From Flavobacterium sp. (GTDB lineage: Bacteria; Bacteroidota; Bacteroidia; Flavobacteriales; Flavobacteriaceae), in assembly GCF_035195345.1 (NCBI RefSeq), contig NZ_CP136574.1, positions 1,541,871 to 1,605,870 on the forward strand: a stretch of 64,000 bases of DNA. Direction: 5' to 3'. The stretch's first letter is position 1. Each line of letters starts with the position of its first letter. Shown in pieces: positions 22,387-31,289 of this stretch. The translations under genes were made by a program, and so were the position numbers. Under the pieces are notes generated by a model, which had not been told where the DNA came from, did no database searches, and saw nothing but the letters and a program-made list of their open reading frames with translations.

Positions 22387-23867
22387 TAAATTCATTGCTT
22401 AAAGAATTTATTCAATTTGAAAAACGCAGCAGCACTTCGGTTTACATCCAAATATCTCAGCAAATAATAAATGCTATACAACGCGGCTATTTAACTTCTG
22501 GAACTGCTTTACCTGGTACAAGGATTTTTGGCCAACTACTACAAATTCATAGAAACACAGCCGTTGCAGTTTATGAAGAATTAGCAGCGCAAGGTTGGGT
22601 TGAAATAATCGCCAATAAAGGAACTTTTATTTTAGTACCGGAACAAAAAACCGCCTCCATTAAAGCATCTTCAAACCAAATTGACGCAATCAATACCTAT
22701 TCTAAAACAACTGGATTTCCGTTTCAAACCTCATTTCATTTGTCATCAACTCAAGAAATGTCGGAGGCAAAATTTAATATAAATGATGGTCAGCCTGATT
22801 TAAGACTACATCCCATTCATGAGTTTTCAAAATGGTTTAGTGCTTCCATGAAACGCAAAACATTGCTTTCAAAATGGAGTCAAACATCTAAAATTAAAAA
22901 TTCAGTCTTTGAAAATCAGTTGTGTAATTATTTAAATGCAACTCGTGGTTTTTATATTCAACCTACTAATTTAATTAGCACCCGAAGTACAGAAATGAGT
23001 TTATATATTATTTCTCAACTATTAATTCGGAAGAAAGATTTAGTTTTAGTAGGACACTTAAGCAATTATGCTGCGAATATGATTTTTCAAGAATCTGGAG
23101 CATCTATTCAAACTATTCCGGTAGATGAATATGGCTTAGATATTGATTACATAAGAACTCATTATACAAAAGGAACTATTCGATGTGTTTACATTTGTAC
23201 AAATCGAGATTATCCAACTACGGCATCATTATCTGTAGAACGTCGTTTAAAATTATTAGAACTTGCTAAACTTTATCAATTTGCGATAATTGAAGATGAT
23301 TATGATTATGATTTTCAATTTGAAGGTTCGGCTATGCTCCCCATGGCAAGTTCAGATGCAAATGGTTTGGTCATTTATCTAGGTAAATTAGGTCAATCTT
23401 TATTCCCAAGTTTTCAAGTTGGATTTGTTGTAGCGCAAGAAAATTTGATAGTAGAAGCAAAAAATTACTTGCAAATGTTAGATCGCCAAGGTGATTTAAT
23501 TCAAGAACAAATGCTTTCTGAATTAATTTCGGAAGGAGAAATTCATCGTTTACTAAAAAAGAATGTTGTAATCTATAAGCAAAGACGAGATTATACATGT
23601 GAATGTTTCAAACGTCATTTTAAAGAAACTGTCCGATTTAAAAAGCCAACGGGAGGATTAGCCATTTGGGTTGAATTTCAACCATCAATATCATTAATTC
23701 AACTTGCTGAAGAAGTAGCAAAATTAGATGTATTGCTGCCTAAAACTATTCTTTATCAAGATAAAAACACGTGCGCCATTCGTTTTGGCTTTGGTTATTT
23801 GAATGAAGAGGAAATTGAAATTGTCATAAGCAAATTGAAACTTGCTTATGACACAATCATAAAATGA
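22371..23867 (+). CDS. MocR-type GntR/aminotransferase fusion regulator with altered PLP lysine
   Basis: This 498-residue protein has an N-terminal GntR winged helix (about residues 17-85: VYIQISQQIINAIQRGYLTSGTALPGTR, HRNTAVAVYEELAAQGWVEIIANKGTFI) joined to an aminotransferase-like fold. Recognisable parts of the second domain are VYICTNRDYPTTASLSVERR, IIEDDYDYDF and SLFPSFQVGFVVA. In MocR proteins the residue before the SL-P motif is the Lys that binds pyridoxal phosphate; here it is Gln342 (codon 23394-23396). The protein may therefore not form the usual Schiff base. It is divergent from the TonB receptor gene and probably regulates it and itself through the half-sites in the spacer. Confidence 0.9.
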   Translation: MKDSPVNSLLKEFIQFEKRSSTSVYIQISQQIINAIQRGYLTSGTALPGTRIFGQLLQIHRNTAVAVYEELAAQGWVEIIANKGTFILVPEQKTASIKASSNQIDAINTYSKTTGFPFQTSFHLSSTQEMSEAKFNINDGQPDLRLHPIHEFSKWFSASMKRKTLLSKWSQTSKIKNSVFENQLCNYLNATRGFYIQPTNLISTRSTEMSLYIISQLLIRKKDLVLVGHLSNYAANMIFQESGASIQTIPVDEYGLDIDYIRTHYTKGTIRCVYICTNRDYPTTASLSVERRLKLLELAKLYQFAIIEDDYDYDFQFEGSAMLPMASSDANGLVIYLGKLGQSLFPSFQVGFVVAQENLIVEAKNYLQMLDRQGDLIQEQMLSELISEGEIHRLLKKNVVIYKQRRDYTCECFKRHFKETVRFKKPTGGLAIWVEFQPSISLIQLAEEVAKLDVLLPKTILYQDKNTCAIRFGFGYLNEEEIEIVISKLKLAYDTIIK

Positions 23868-23873
23868 TTAAAC

Positions 23874-23904
23874 AAAAAAGTCCCACAAAATGCGGGACTT
23901 TTTT
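23874..23904. terminator. Bidirectional terminator between the MocR gene and atpC
   Basis: AAAAAAGTCCC (23874-23884) pairs with GGGACTTTTTT (23894-23904) around a 9-base loop. A/T tracts on both sides make it work for both convergent genes. Confidence 0.88.
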
Positions 23905-23921
23905 AGTATAAATCTATTGTC

Positions 23922-24203
23922 TTAGTCGACTAAAACAATAATCTTGTTTTCATTCATTTCGATGGTGCCAGAATTAATAGGTAACCAATACGTTTGCTCA
24001 TTTACTTTATTGAATTTAGAAGCAAATTCTTTTTCAATAGTAATATTTTGAGCATTTATTTTCACATTTCCTTTTGCTAATAATGAAACAATAGGAGCGT
24101 GATTGTTTAGCATTTGAAACTCACCATTAATCCCAGGAACCGCTACCGAAGTAACTTCTCCTTTAAACAATGTAGCTTCTGGCGATACTATTTCTAAAAT
24201 CAT
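23922..24203 (-). CDS. atpC: ATP synthase epsilon subunit, short form
   Basis: This is the epsilon subunit of the F1 sector, which couples the rotor shaft to the c-ring. The 93 residues cover only the N-terminal beta-sandwich domain (MILEIVSPEATLFKGEVTSV, GEFQMLNNHAPIVSLLAKGNV). The C-terminal helical hairpin that in many bacteria inhibits ATP hydrolysis is missing, which is normal for Bacteroidota. It follows atpD by 77 bp, in a spacer full of small repeats. The remaining ATP synthase genes are not in this window. Confidence 0.94.
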   Translation of the reverse strand: MILEIVSPEATLFKGEVTSVAVPGINGEFQMLNNHAPIVSLLAKGNVKINAQNITIEKEFASKFNKVNEQTYWLPINSGTIEMNENKIIVLVD

Positions 24204-24210
24204 AACTTTA

Positions 24211-24275
24211 AGTGATTAGTGATTAGTAATTAGTGATTAGTAAGTAACTGAATACTGTGACTGAACACTGAATAC
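24211..24275. repeat. Tandem GATTAGT and ACTGAATACT words between atpD and atpC
   Basis: Four near-copies of AGTGATTAGT or AGTAATTAGT lie in tandem at 24211-24243. They are followed by ACTGAATACTGTGACTGAACACTGAATACT-like words, each near-copy about 10 bases. No gene or terminator is evident, and the tract lies within the atpDC transcript. Confidence 0.65.
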
Positions 24276-24280
24276 TAAAA

Positions 24281-25792
24281 TTATGCTTCTGCTAACATTT
24301 TTTGTCCAGCTTCAATAGCTTCTTCGATAGTACCTTTAAGGTTAAACGCTGCTTCTGGTAAGTGGTCTAATTCACCATCCATAATCATGTTAAATCCTTT
24401 GATTGTTTCTTTAATATCAACCAATACTCCAGGAATACCTGTAAATTGCTCCGCTACATGGAAAGGTTGAGATAAGAAACGTTGTACACGACGTGCACGA
24501 GATACAGATAATTTATCTTCTTCAGATAACTCTTCCATACCTAAGATGGCGATGATATCTTGTAATTGTTTGTATTTTTGAAGAATCTCTTTTACTCTTT
24601 GAGCACAGTCATAATGTTCAGCACCTAAGATTTCTGGAGTTAAGATACGAGAAGTAGAATCTAATGGATCTACTGCAGGATAGATACCTAACTCAGCAAT
24701 TTTACGAGACAATACTGTTGTTGCATCTAAGTGAGCAAACGTTGTTGCTGGTGCAGGGTCAGTTAAGTCATCTGCAGGTACGTAAACCGCTTGTACAGAT
24801 GTAATAGATCCTTTTTTAGTTGAAGTAATACGCTCTTGCATCGCACCCATTTCAGTTGCTAATGTAGGTTGGTACCCTACTGCAGATGGCATACGACCTA
24901 ATAAAGCCGATACTTCAGAACCTGCTTGTGTAAAACGGAAGATATTATCAACAAAGAATAATACATCTTTACCTTGGTCAGATCCAGCTCCATCACGGAA
25001 ATATTCAGCGATAGATAATCCTGAAAGTGCTACACGAGCACGAGCTCCAGGTGGCTCATTCATTTGTCCGAAAACGAAAGTAGCTTTAGACTCTCTCATT
25101 CCTGGCATATCTACTTTAGACAAATCCCATCCTCCATTTTCCATAGAGTGCATGAAATCGTCACCATATTTAATAATTCCTGACTCTAACATCTCGCGAA
25201 GTAAGTCATTTCCTTCACGTGTTCTTTCTCCTACTCCTGCGAATACAGAAAGTCCGCCGTGACCTTTTGCAATATTGTTAATCAACTCCTGAATTAATAC
25301 AGTTTTACCTACTCCAGCACCACCAAATAATCCAATTTTTCCTCCTTTTGCATAAGGCTCAATAAGGTCGATTACTTTAATACCTGTAAATAAAACTTCA
25401 GAAGAAGTTGATAAGTCTTCAAATTTTGGAGCTGTTCTGTGGATTGGTAAACCATTAGAACCTGCTTTAGGTAAATCTCCTAATCCATCAATTGCATCAC
25501 CAATTACATTAAACAAACGACCAAAAACGTCTGCTCCAATTGGCATTTGAATTGGTGCACCAGTAGCAACTACTTCAACACCTCTTGCTAAACCATCAGT
25601 AGAGTCCATAGAAATGGTACGTACAGTGTTTTCACCAATGTGAGATTGAACTTCAAGTACTAATAAAGTACCATCTTTTTTAGTGATTTCTAATGAATCA
25701 TAAATTTTAGGTAATTCGTTATTTGAGTCATTAAAAACGACGTCAACAACTGGCCCGATAATTTGTGCAACTTTTCCTGTGATTCTAGACAT
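24281..25792 (-). CDS. atpD: ATP synthase beta subunit
   Basis: This is the catalytic beta subunit of F1-ATPase. The Walker A motif is GGAGVGKTVL, with the catalytic Glu in GVGERTREGND. The DELSEED-like region is EELSEEDKLSVSRARR and the region after it (FLSQPFHVAEQFTG) is diagnostic. ALSGLSIAEYFRD, LFFVDNIFRFTQAGSEVSALLGRMPSAVGYQPTL and ATTVLSRKIAELGIYPAVDPLDSTSR are also present. Its 503 residues are typical of Bacteroidota. It is the first gene of the atpDC pair, preceded by a clear promoter. Confidence 0.98.
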   Translation of the reverse strand: MSRITGKVAQIIGPVVDVVFNDSNNELPKIYDSLEITKKDGTLLVLEVQSHIGENTVRTISMDSTDGLARGVEVVATGAPIQMPIGADVFGRLFNVIGDAIDGLGDLPKAGSNGLPIHRTAPKFEDLSTSSEVLFTGIKVIDLIEPYAKGGKIGLFGGAGVGKTVLIQELINNIAKGHGGLSVFAGVGERTREGNDLLREMLESGIIKYGDDFMHSMENGGWDLSKVDMPGMRESKATFVFGQMNEPPGARARVALSGLSIAEYFRDGAGSDQGKDVLFFVDNIFRFTQAGSEVSALLGRMPSAVGYQPTLATEMGAMQERITSTKKGSITSVQAVYVPADDLTDPAPATTFAHLDATTVLSRKIAELGIYPAVDPLDSTSRILTPEILGAEHYDCAQRVKEILQKYKQLQDIIAILGMEELSEEDKLSVSRARRVQRFLSQPFHVAEQFTGIPGVLVDIKETIKGFNMIMDGELDHLPEAAFNLKGTIEEAIEAGQKMLAEA

Positions 25793-25851
25793 TGCTTATG
25801 TATTTATTTAATAGCTAATTAATGTTGAAAAAATGATGTATTTTCCGAGTG

Positions 25852-25883
25852 CAAAGATAGTTTTTTTTGAAACAATTTTGCAA
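25852..25883 (-). promoter_or_regulatory. Promoter of atpDC
   Basis: On the minus strand TTG (25883-25881), a 21-bp spacer and TATCTTTG (25859-25852) match the Bacteroidota consensus, 60 bp upstream of the atpD ATG. Confidence 0.75.
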
Positions 25884-25907
25884 TATATTTTTTGACTTTT
25901 TTACAAC

Positions 25908-25937
25908 AAAAAAGCGAAATTATTAAATTTCGCTTTT
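25908..25937 (-). terminator. Terminator of the glmS operon
   Basis: GCGAAATT (25914-25921) pairs with AATTTCGC (25926-25933) around ATTA, extended by A/T pairs on both sides. On the minus strand the hairpin ends in a T-run, just after the glmS stop codon. Confidence 0.85.
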
Positions 25938-25943
25938 AAAATA

Positions 25944-27791
25944 TTATTCTACCGTAACGGATTTTGCCAAATTCCTTGGCTGATCGACATTACAGCCTCT
26001 CAAAACTGCAATATGATACGACAATAATTGCAACGGAATTGTAGTTAATAATGGCGTAAACGGCTCATTGGTTTCAGGAATCTCAATAACATGGTCTGCT
26101 AAAGCTCTAACTTGGGTATCACCTTTAGTAACTACAGCAATAATTTTTCCACTTCTCGATTTTATTTCTTGAATATTACTTACCACTTTATCATAATGTC
26201 CTTTATTTGGAGCAATAACAATAACTGGCATATGTTCATCAATCAATGCAATAGGACCATGCTTCATTTCTGCCGCCGGATATCCCTCTGCATGGATATA
26301 TGAAATTTCTTTTAATTTCAAAGCACCTTCTAAAGCAACTGGAAAATTATACCCTCTTCCTAAGTACAAACAATTAGTTGCATCTTTATATATTTCTGCA
26401 ATTTGTTTTGCAACTTCATTTGTTTGCAACGCTTCTTGTACTTTTTCAGGAATTAATTCCAATTCCAACAAATAACGTTGGTAATCTGAATTTGTCATTG
26501 TTCCTTTTGCTTTTGCTAAACGTAATGCCAATAAAGTAAGTATTGTAATTTGTGTAGTAAATGCTTTAGTAGACGCCACACCAATTTCTGGACCTGCATG
26601 CGTATATGCTCCCGCATGTGTTTCACGAGAAATTGAAGAACCCACTACATTACAAACTCCAAAGACAAATGCTCCGTTTTCTTTTGCCAATTTAATCGCA
26701 GCTAAAGTATCAGCCGTTTCACCTGATTGTGAAATTGCAATAACAACGTCATCTTTGTTAATAATTGGATTTCTATATCTGAATTCTGATGCGTATTCTA
26801 CTTCAACAGGAATTCTTGAAAATTCTTCGATAATATATTCTGCAACTAATCCGGCGTGCCATGAAGTTCCACAAGCAACAATAAGAATTCGTTTAGCATT
26901 TAAGAATTTTTCTAAATTATCTTCAACTCCCGACATTTGGATAATTCCTTTGTTTGCCAAAAGTCTTCCTCTGTAGGTATCTTTAATTACGCTTGGTTGT
27001 TCGTAGATTTCTTTCATCATAAAATGATCGTAACCTCCTTTTTCAATTTGCTCCAAGTTTAATTGCAACTCTTGAACATAAGGATCAACCAAAGTGTCAT
27101 CTTTAATTTTTCTAACCTTTAATGGTTTATGCAAACGCACAATAGCCATTTCTTCATCTTCTAAATATATTGCATTAGAAGTGTATTCTATAAATGGTGT
27201 AGCATCAGAAGCAATAAAAAATTCATCTTCACCAATACCAATTGCTAACGGACTTCCTAAACGAGCTACTATTATTTCGTTTGGCTTTTCAATATCAAGC
27301 ACTGCGATAGCATAAGCGCCAATAACCTGATTTAAAGCAATTTGAACCGCTTTTCCAAGTTTACAGTTTTCTTTTTTCTTTACTTCTTCAATCAAATTAA
27401 TTAACACTTCTGTATCCGTATCCGATTTAAAAGTATACCCTCTTTTAATTAATTCTTGCTTTAATGGTTCATAATTTTCAATGATTCCATTATGTATGAT
27501 GACTAATTTTCCAGAATTAGAAAAATGTGGATGTGAGTTTACATCATTAGGAACTCCATGAGTTGCCCAACGTGTATGGCCCATTCCAACTTTACCAAAA
27601 GTTGTTTTTTCACTTTCAGCTTTTGCTTCTAAATCAGAAACTTTACCTTTTGTTTTTGATAGTTTTAAATCATTACCATCATATAGTACAATTCCAGCAC
27701 TATCATAACCTCTATATTCTAATCGATGTAACCCTTTTATTATTACCGAATAGGCATCTCTATGACCTATATAACCTACGATTCCACACAT
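25944..27791 (-). CDS. glmS: Glutamine--fructose-6-phosphate aminotransferase (isomerizing)
   Basis: This enzyme makes glucosamine 6-phosphate, the first step toward peptidoglycan and lipopolysaccharide amino sugars. The N-terminal nucleophile Cys2 is present (MCGIVGYIG), as are GLHRLEYRGYDSAGI, GHTRWATHG and HNGIIENY of the glutaminase domain. Two SIS domains follow with ACGTSWHAGL, ISQSGETADT, GRGYNFPVALEGALKLKEIS and HAEGYPAAEMKHGPIALI. It ends with the conserved NLAKSVTVE. Its 615 residues are standard. It lies 7 bp after the DUF4270 gene and ends in a terminator at 25908. Confidence 0.97.
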   Translation of the reverse strand: MCGIVGYIGHRDAYSVIIKGLHRLEYRGYDSAGIVLYDGNDLKLSKTKGKVSDLEAKAESEKTTFGKVGMGHTRWATHGVPNDVNSHPHFSNSGKLVIIHNGIIENYEPLKQELIKRGYTFKSDTDTEVLINLIEEVKKKENCKLGKAVQIALNQVIGAYAIAVLDIEKPNEIIVARLGSPLAIGIGEDEFFIASDATPFIEYTSNAIYLEDEEMAIVRLHKPLKVRKIKDDTLVDPYVQELQLNLEQIEKGGYDHFMMKEIYEQPSVIKDTYRGRLLANKGIIQMSGVEDNLEKFLNAKRILIVACGTSWHAGLVAEYIIEEFSRIPVEVEYASEFRYRNPIINKDDVVIAISQSGETADTLAAIKLAKENGAFVFGVCNVVGSSISRETHAGAYTHAGPEIGVASTKAFTTQITILTLLALRLAKAKGTMTNSDYQRYLLELELIPEKVQEALQTNEVAKQIAEIYKDATNCLYLGRGYNFPVALEGALKLKEISYIHAEGYPAAEMKHGPIALIDEHMPVIVIAPNKGHYDKVVSNIQEIKSRSGKIIAVVTKGDTQVRALADHVIEIPETNEPFTPLLTTIPLQLLSYHIAVLRGCNVDQPRNLAKSVTVE

Positions 27792-27798
27792 ATTTTTA

Positions 27799-29499
27799 TT
27801 AATTAGGTTTAGTGAAATAAATATTTAATTTAAGTTTTTTATCTTCATCTAAAGGGTCAGTAATTACATTTCCATATAAAACTGTTCCCAATGGATTAAG
27901 AATTGATGCCAATGGAATGCTTTTTATTTCCAAACCATTTGCAGTAAAAGGAGTTTTTAACATAGCTGTAGAGACAAGATTTATGGACTCTGTAACAGAA
28001 ATACCAATTTTAATGTTATCCATATACTCTCCATCACTATCAACTTTTAAAACACTCTTAATATGTTCGGTTATTCTTACCGTATATTTAATTCCTTTTT
28101 TTGATTCATCAACTTCTCTTTCGATAATTCCTCCAAAAACCAGTTTATTTTTTTTAGCATTTGAACTTGTTGAACTATCATACGTATAATCTAAAAGCAC
28201 AACATTATTCTTAGCATCGTAAATATAAATTCTTTCTGGCTCATTACTTACATTCAACATCTGGGATTTATCAACATAAAAAGTAAGTCGCGCATCGTTA
28301 ACCAACCAATCATTGTTTGCCACATTATTTCTTAAGGTTTGTAATTCGGTAGCATTAAACAAATCAATAAATGCAACTGAACCATTACCACCTTTAATAT
28401 ATAATCTTTCACTTCCTGTTACTTCATTAGTTGCCGCTAATCCAGAAGTATAATCAGAAGAATTCGTATGCTCTAAGAAGTTAATACTATTATTTCTTAA
28501 TGTTGAAGATGCGTTATATCCCATTTTAAGCGAAAAATTTCTTCTTGTTCTAACCGGATTAGGATTTTCAACCGTTGGATCAGCAGACGCTTTATATAAA
28601 ATTTTAAGTTCTGCTCTAGAAAAATCCAATATAGCTAAAGCACCCTGACCTGGATTAATTTCCTCTACTTCAAACAATAAACCTCTAAAATAATTTTTAA
28701 AACTATTGTTATTAAACAAATTTCCAGAAGCAGTAGCATCTATAATTTTTTGTTGGAAAAAGCTGTTTTTTAAATCCAACCACATGCCTGGTGTTTTTCT
28801 TTCTTTGATAACTCTCAAAGAAACATCATTTTGATCAGATAATACTGCACCATTACTGTCTAAATATAAACCTGCACCATTGGTTTTATAAATATACAAT
28901 TCTTTTTTACTAAAATAAAATTCATTGTTCTGAGATGTAGCCGAACTATTGTTTAATATTTCTGTTCCTTTAAAAGGATCAATAAGCGGCTTATCGTTAC
29001 TATAATATTTTTGAGATGATTGTAAATTATCCGTTGGATCAAAATCTCTAAGGAAATAGCCATTCTCTACAACCGACAATTTAAATTTTCCTGTTTCTGC
29101 ATTTCCATAGACAGAATCTAACTCATAGATTCGCTCGCCACTTGTTTCTGTAGACTGTATCTCACTAAAATAAGGCACATATAAATAAACTGAATCAATT
29201 ACAGGATTATAACCAAAAGAAGGGTTTTCGGTACCTAATTCAACTTGTGTTACAAAATGAGCCTTTGTAACTCCAAATTTTGTATTATTATAAACACCTA
29301 AAGCATTTAATGGCAAATTATTAGCCTGAACAGGACCCGTTGCTTTGGAATAAGCAACTAAATTTTCAACTTCATATTGCTCTAAATCAAAATGATCTTC
29401 CCCAATTACATCTGAATCTAAGGAATTAAAATCCTTATCACAAGATATAAAAAGAACGAATAATAACAAAGATGATATTTTAAAAATACTTTTTTTCAT
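27799..29499 (-). CDS. DUF4270 lipoprotein
   Basis: This 566-residue protein has a lipoprotein signal peptide with the lipobox FISC, so it should be lipid-anchored in the envelope. The body resembles the Bacteroidota family DUF4270 (GEDHFDLEQYEVENLVAYSKATGPVQANNLPLNALGVYNN, then NPVIDSVYLYVPYFS) and is beta-rich. The family has no known function. It lies between the GT5 half-protein gene (14 bp) and glmS (7 bp) in one operon, which hints at a role connected with surface glycans or cell-wall precursors, but this is inference from position only. Confidence 0.85.
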   Translation of the reverse strand: MKKSIFKISSLLLFVLFISCDKDFNSLDSDVIGEDHFDLEQYEVENLVAYSKATGPVQANNLPLNALGVYNNTKFGVTKAHFVTQVELGTENPSFGYNPVIDSVYLYVPYFSEIQSTETSGERIYELDSVYGNAETGKFKLSVVENGYFLRDFDPTDNLQSSQKYYSNDKPLIDPFKGTEILNNSSATSQNNEFYFSKKELYIYKTNGAGLYLDSNGAVLSDQNDVSLRVIKERKTPGMWLDLKNSFFQQKIIDATASGNLFNNNSFKNYFRGLLFEVEEINPGQGALAILDFSRAELKILYKASADPTVENPNPVRTRRNFSLKMGYNASSTLRNNSINFLEHTNSSDYTSGLAATNEVTGSERLYIKGGNGSVAFIDLFNATELQTLRNNVANNDWLVNDARLTFYVDKSQMLNVSNEPERIYIYDAKNNVVLLDYTYDSSTSSNAKKNKLVFGGIIEREVDESKKGIKYTVRITEHIKSVLKVDSDGEYMDNIKIGISVTESINLVSTAMLKTPFTANGLEIKSIPLASILNPLGTVLYGNVITDPLDEDKKLKLNIYFTKPN

Positions 29500-29513
29500 A
29501 ATAGATAAACCCT

Positions 29514-30320
29514 TTATAGTACGTGATTTTTTATAAATGAAGTATACACTTCTTTAATTGTGTCTTTGGAGGCGAAAGGTAAAAAAGGTTTGTTTGAACT
29601 TTCTATAAATTTTGTTAAAGTTGGAGACAAGGCTTCAGACCCTGCTACTATTGCATCTGAATGCATAATTGAAACCTTCATTAAGTTTTCATAAGTAGGC
29701 GAAACTAAATCCGAAACAGCTTCATTAGTAATATTATCAAACAATACTTTGTTGATGAATTCTTTGTCTAACTCTCCTTCAAAACCTTGGTCATAAACCG
29801 ATGAAATAATCTTTGTTTCTGCAAAAATACCTTCATCTTTATAATAATGTTTTAAATAAACTGGCAACATTGCTGCCATCCATCCATGTACATGAATTAC
29901 ATCGGGCACCCAATTTAATTTTTTAACTGTTTCTACTACTCCTTTAGCAAAGAAAATAGCTCGTTCATCGTTATCTGGATATAACACACCTTCTTCGTCT
30001 GAAAAAGTTGCTTTACGCTTGAAATACTCATCATTATCAATAAAATAAACTTGAATTCGCTCTTTTGGAATTGAAGCAACTTTAATAATTAGAGGCATAT
30101 CCATATCATTCACCACCAAGTTCATTCCTGATAAACGGATAACTTCATGCAATTGATGTCTTCTTTCGTTAATATTACCATATCTAGGCATAAAAATTCG
30201 TATTTGTCCACCTAAATCATTAATCATTTTTGGCATTTCATACGATTGTAACGACACTTCATTTTCAGCTAAATAAGGCACCACTTCAGATGATACATAC
30301 AATATCCTCTTGTCTTCCAT
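29514..30320 (-). CDS. Glycogen-synthase-like protein reduced to the N-terminal GT5 domain
   Basis: This 268-residue protein matches the N-terminal Rossmann domain of bacterial glycogen synthase (GlgA). It shows ILYVSSEVVPY at the start, MINDLGGQIRIFMPRYGNI (about 33-51), NDERAIFFAKGVVE and VIHVHGWMAAMLPVYLK. The C-terminal half of a full GlgA (near 480 residues) is absent. The KTGGL motif that contacts ADP-glucose after SEVVPY is replaced by ENEVS. It is therefore unlikely to be a normal glycogen synthase and may be a regulator or scaffold. It heads the operon with DUF4270 and glmS and is divergent from panC. Confidence 0.83.
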   Translation of the reverse strand: MEDKRILYVSSEVVPYLAENEVSLQSYEMPKMINDLGGQIRIFMPRYGNINERRHQLHEVIRLSGMNLVVNDMDMPLIIKVASIPKERIQVYFIDNDEYFKRKATFSDEEGVLYPDNDERAIFFAKGVVETVKKLNWVPDVIHVHGWMAAMLPVYLKHYYKDEGIFAETKIISSVYDQGFEGELDKEFINKVLFDNITNEAVSDLVSPTYENLMKVSIMHSDAIVAGSEALSPTLTKFIESSNKPFLPFASKDTIKEVYTSFIKNHVL

Positions 30321-30357
30321 AATGTATTCTAGTTAATTATTGTTTTAAAAAACCTTG

Positions 30358-30365
30358 CAAAATTA
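30358..30365 (-). promoter_or_regulatory. -7 element of the GT5/DUF4270/glmS operon
   Basis: On the minus strand TAATTTTG (30365-30358) matches TAnnTTTG, 37 bp before the start codon at 30320. No TTG lies at the usual distance upstream. Confidence 0.5.
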
Positions 30366-30396
30366 CAAAATTTTATGGATTTATCCACTAAAATAG

Positions 30397-30404
30397 TAAG
30401 TTTG
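30397..30404 (+). promoter_or_regulatory. -7 element of panC
   Basis: TAAGTTTG at 30397-30404 matches TAnnTTTG and lies 23 bp before the panC ATG. No -33 TTG is seen. Confidence 0.5.
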
Positions 30405-30427
30405 CACTTGAAATAACAAACATTAAA

Positions 30428-31276
30428 ATGCTTATTTTTAATAAAAAGTCAGATTTAAGTGCCTTTTTAAGCCCTTTTATCAACCAAAACAAATCCATTG
30501 GTTTTGTTCCTACTATGGGAGCACTTCATGAAGGACACTTATCTTTACTGAAAAACTCACTTTCGGAAAACGACATAACAGTAATGAGTATTTTTGTCAA
30601 TCCTACCCAATTTAACAATGCCGAAGATTTGGATAAATATCCAAGAACTTTAGAACGAGATGTGCAAATTATGCAAGCATTAAGCAATTCAATTATTGTA
30701 TACGCTCCTGAAGTAGAAGATATTTATGAAGGTAATACCGTTTCTGAAAATTTTGAATACGACGGGCTGGAAAATCAAATGGAAGGCAAACATAGACCAG
30801 GCCATTTTGATGGTGTGGGAACAATTGTCAAAAGATTGTTTGAAATTGTTCAACCTAATAAAGCCTATTTTGGAGAAAAAGATTTTCAACAACTTCAAAT
30901 TGTGAAAAAATTAGTTTCAAAATACAATATTCCAGTAGAAGTTATTGGTTGCCCAATTCATAGAGAACCAAACGGATTAGCCATGAGTTCAAGAAACGAA
31001 AGACTATCCGCCATCGCGAAAGAAAAAGCAGCTATTATATACCAAATACTGAGTGATGCAAAAAAGTTATTTCAAACAAATTCAGCCGAGGAAACCATTT
31101 TATTTGTAGAAAACGAATTCAAAAAACATACAGAATTTCAATTAGAATATTTTGAAATTGCCGATGAAGCAACACTTTTACCCGTTTCTGAAAAAGAAAA
31201 CGACAAAAATTATCGTGGTTTTATCGCAATTTTTATTGAGAATATTAGATTAATTGATAATATTTCACTAAATTAA
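30428..31276 (+). CDS. panC: Pantothenate synthetase
   Basis: This enzyme joins pantoate and beta-alanine with ATP to give pantothenate for CoA. The nucleotidyltransferase signatures are FVPTMGALHEGHLSLL (about 26-41), SIFVNPTQFN and GEKDFQQLQIVKKL. The KMSKS-like end of the active site is PNGLAMSSRNERLS. Its 282 residues are normal. panD, which supplies beta-alanine, begins 13 bp later, and genes for a flippase-like protein, an esterase-like protein and radA follow in the same direction. Confidence 0.97.
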   Translation: MLIFNKKSDLSAFLSPFINQNKSIGFVPTMGALHEGHLSLLKNSLSENDITVMSIFVNPTQFNNAEDLDKYPRTLERDVQIMQALSNSIIVYAPEVEDIYEGNTVSENFEYDGLENQMEGKHRPGHFDGVGTIVKRLFEIVQPNKAYFGEKDFQQLQIVKKLVSKYNIPVEVIGCPIHREPNGLAMSSRNERLSAIAKEKAAIIYQILSDAKKLFQTNSAEETILFVENEFKKHTEFQLEYFEIADEATLLPVSEKENDKNYRGFIAIFIENIRLIDNISLN

Positions 31277-31285
31277 TTACCTTTG
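31254..31285 (+). promoter_or_regulatory. Internal promoter of panD inside the 3' end of panC
   Basis: TTG at 31254-31256, a 21-bp spacer and TACCTTTG at 31278-31285 fit the consensus exactly. The -7 box ends 4 bp before the panD ATG at 31290, so a transcript from it would be leaderless or nearly so. Confidence 0.65.
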
Positions 31286-31289
31286 CATC

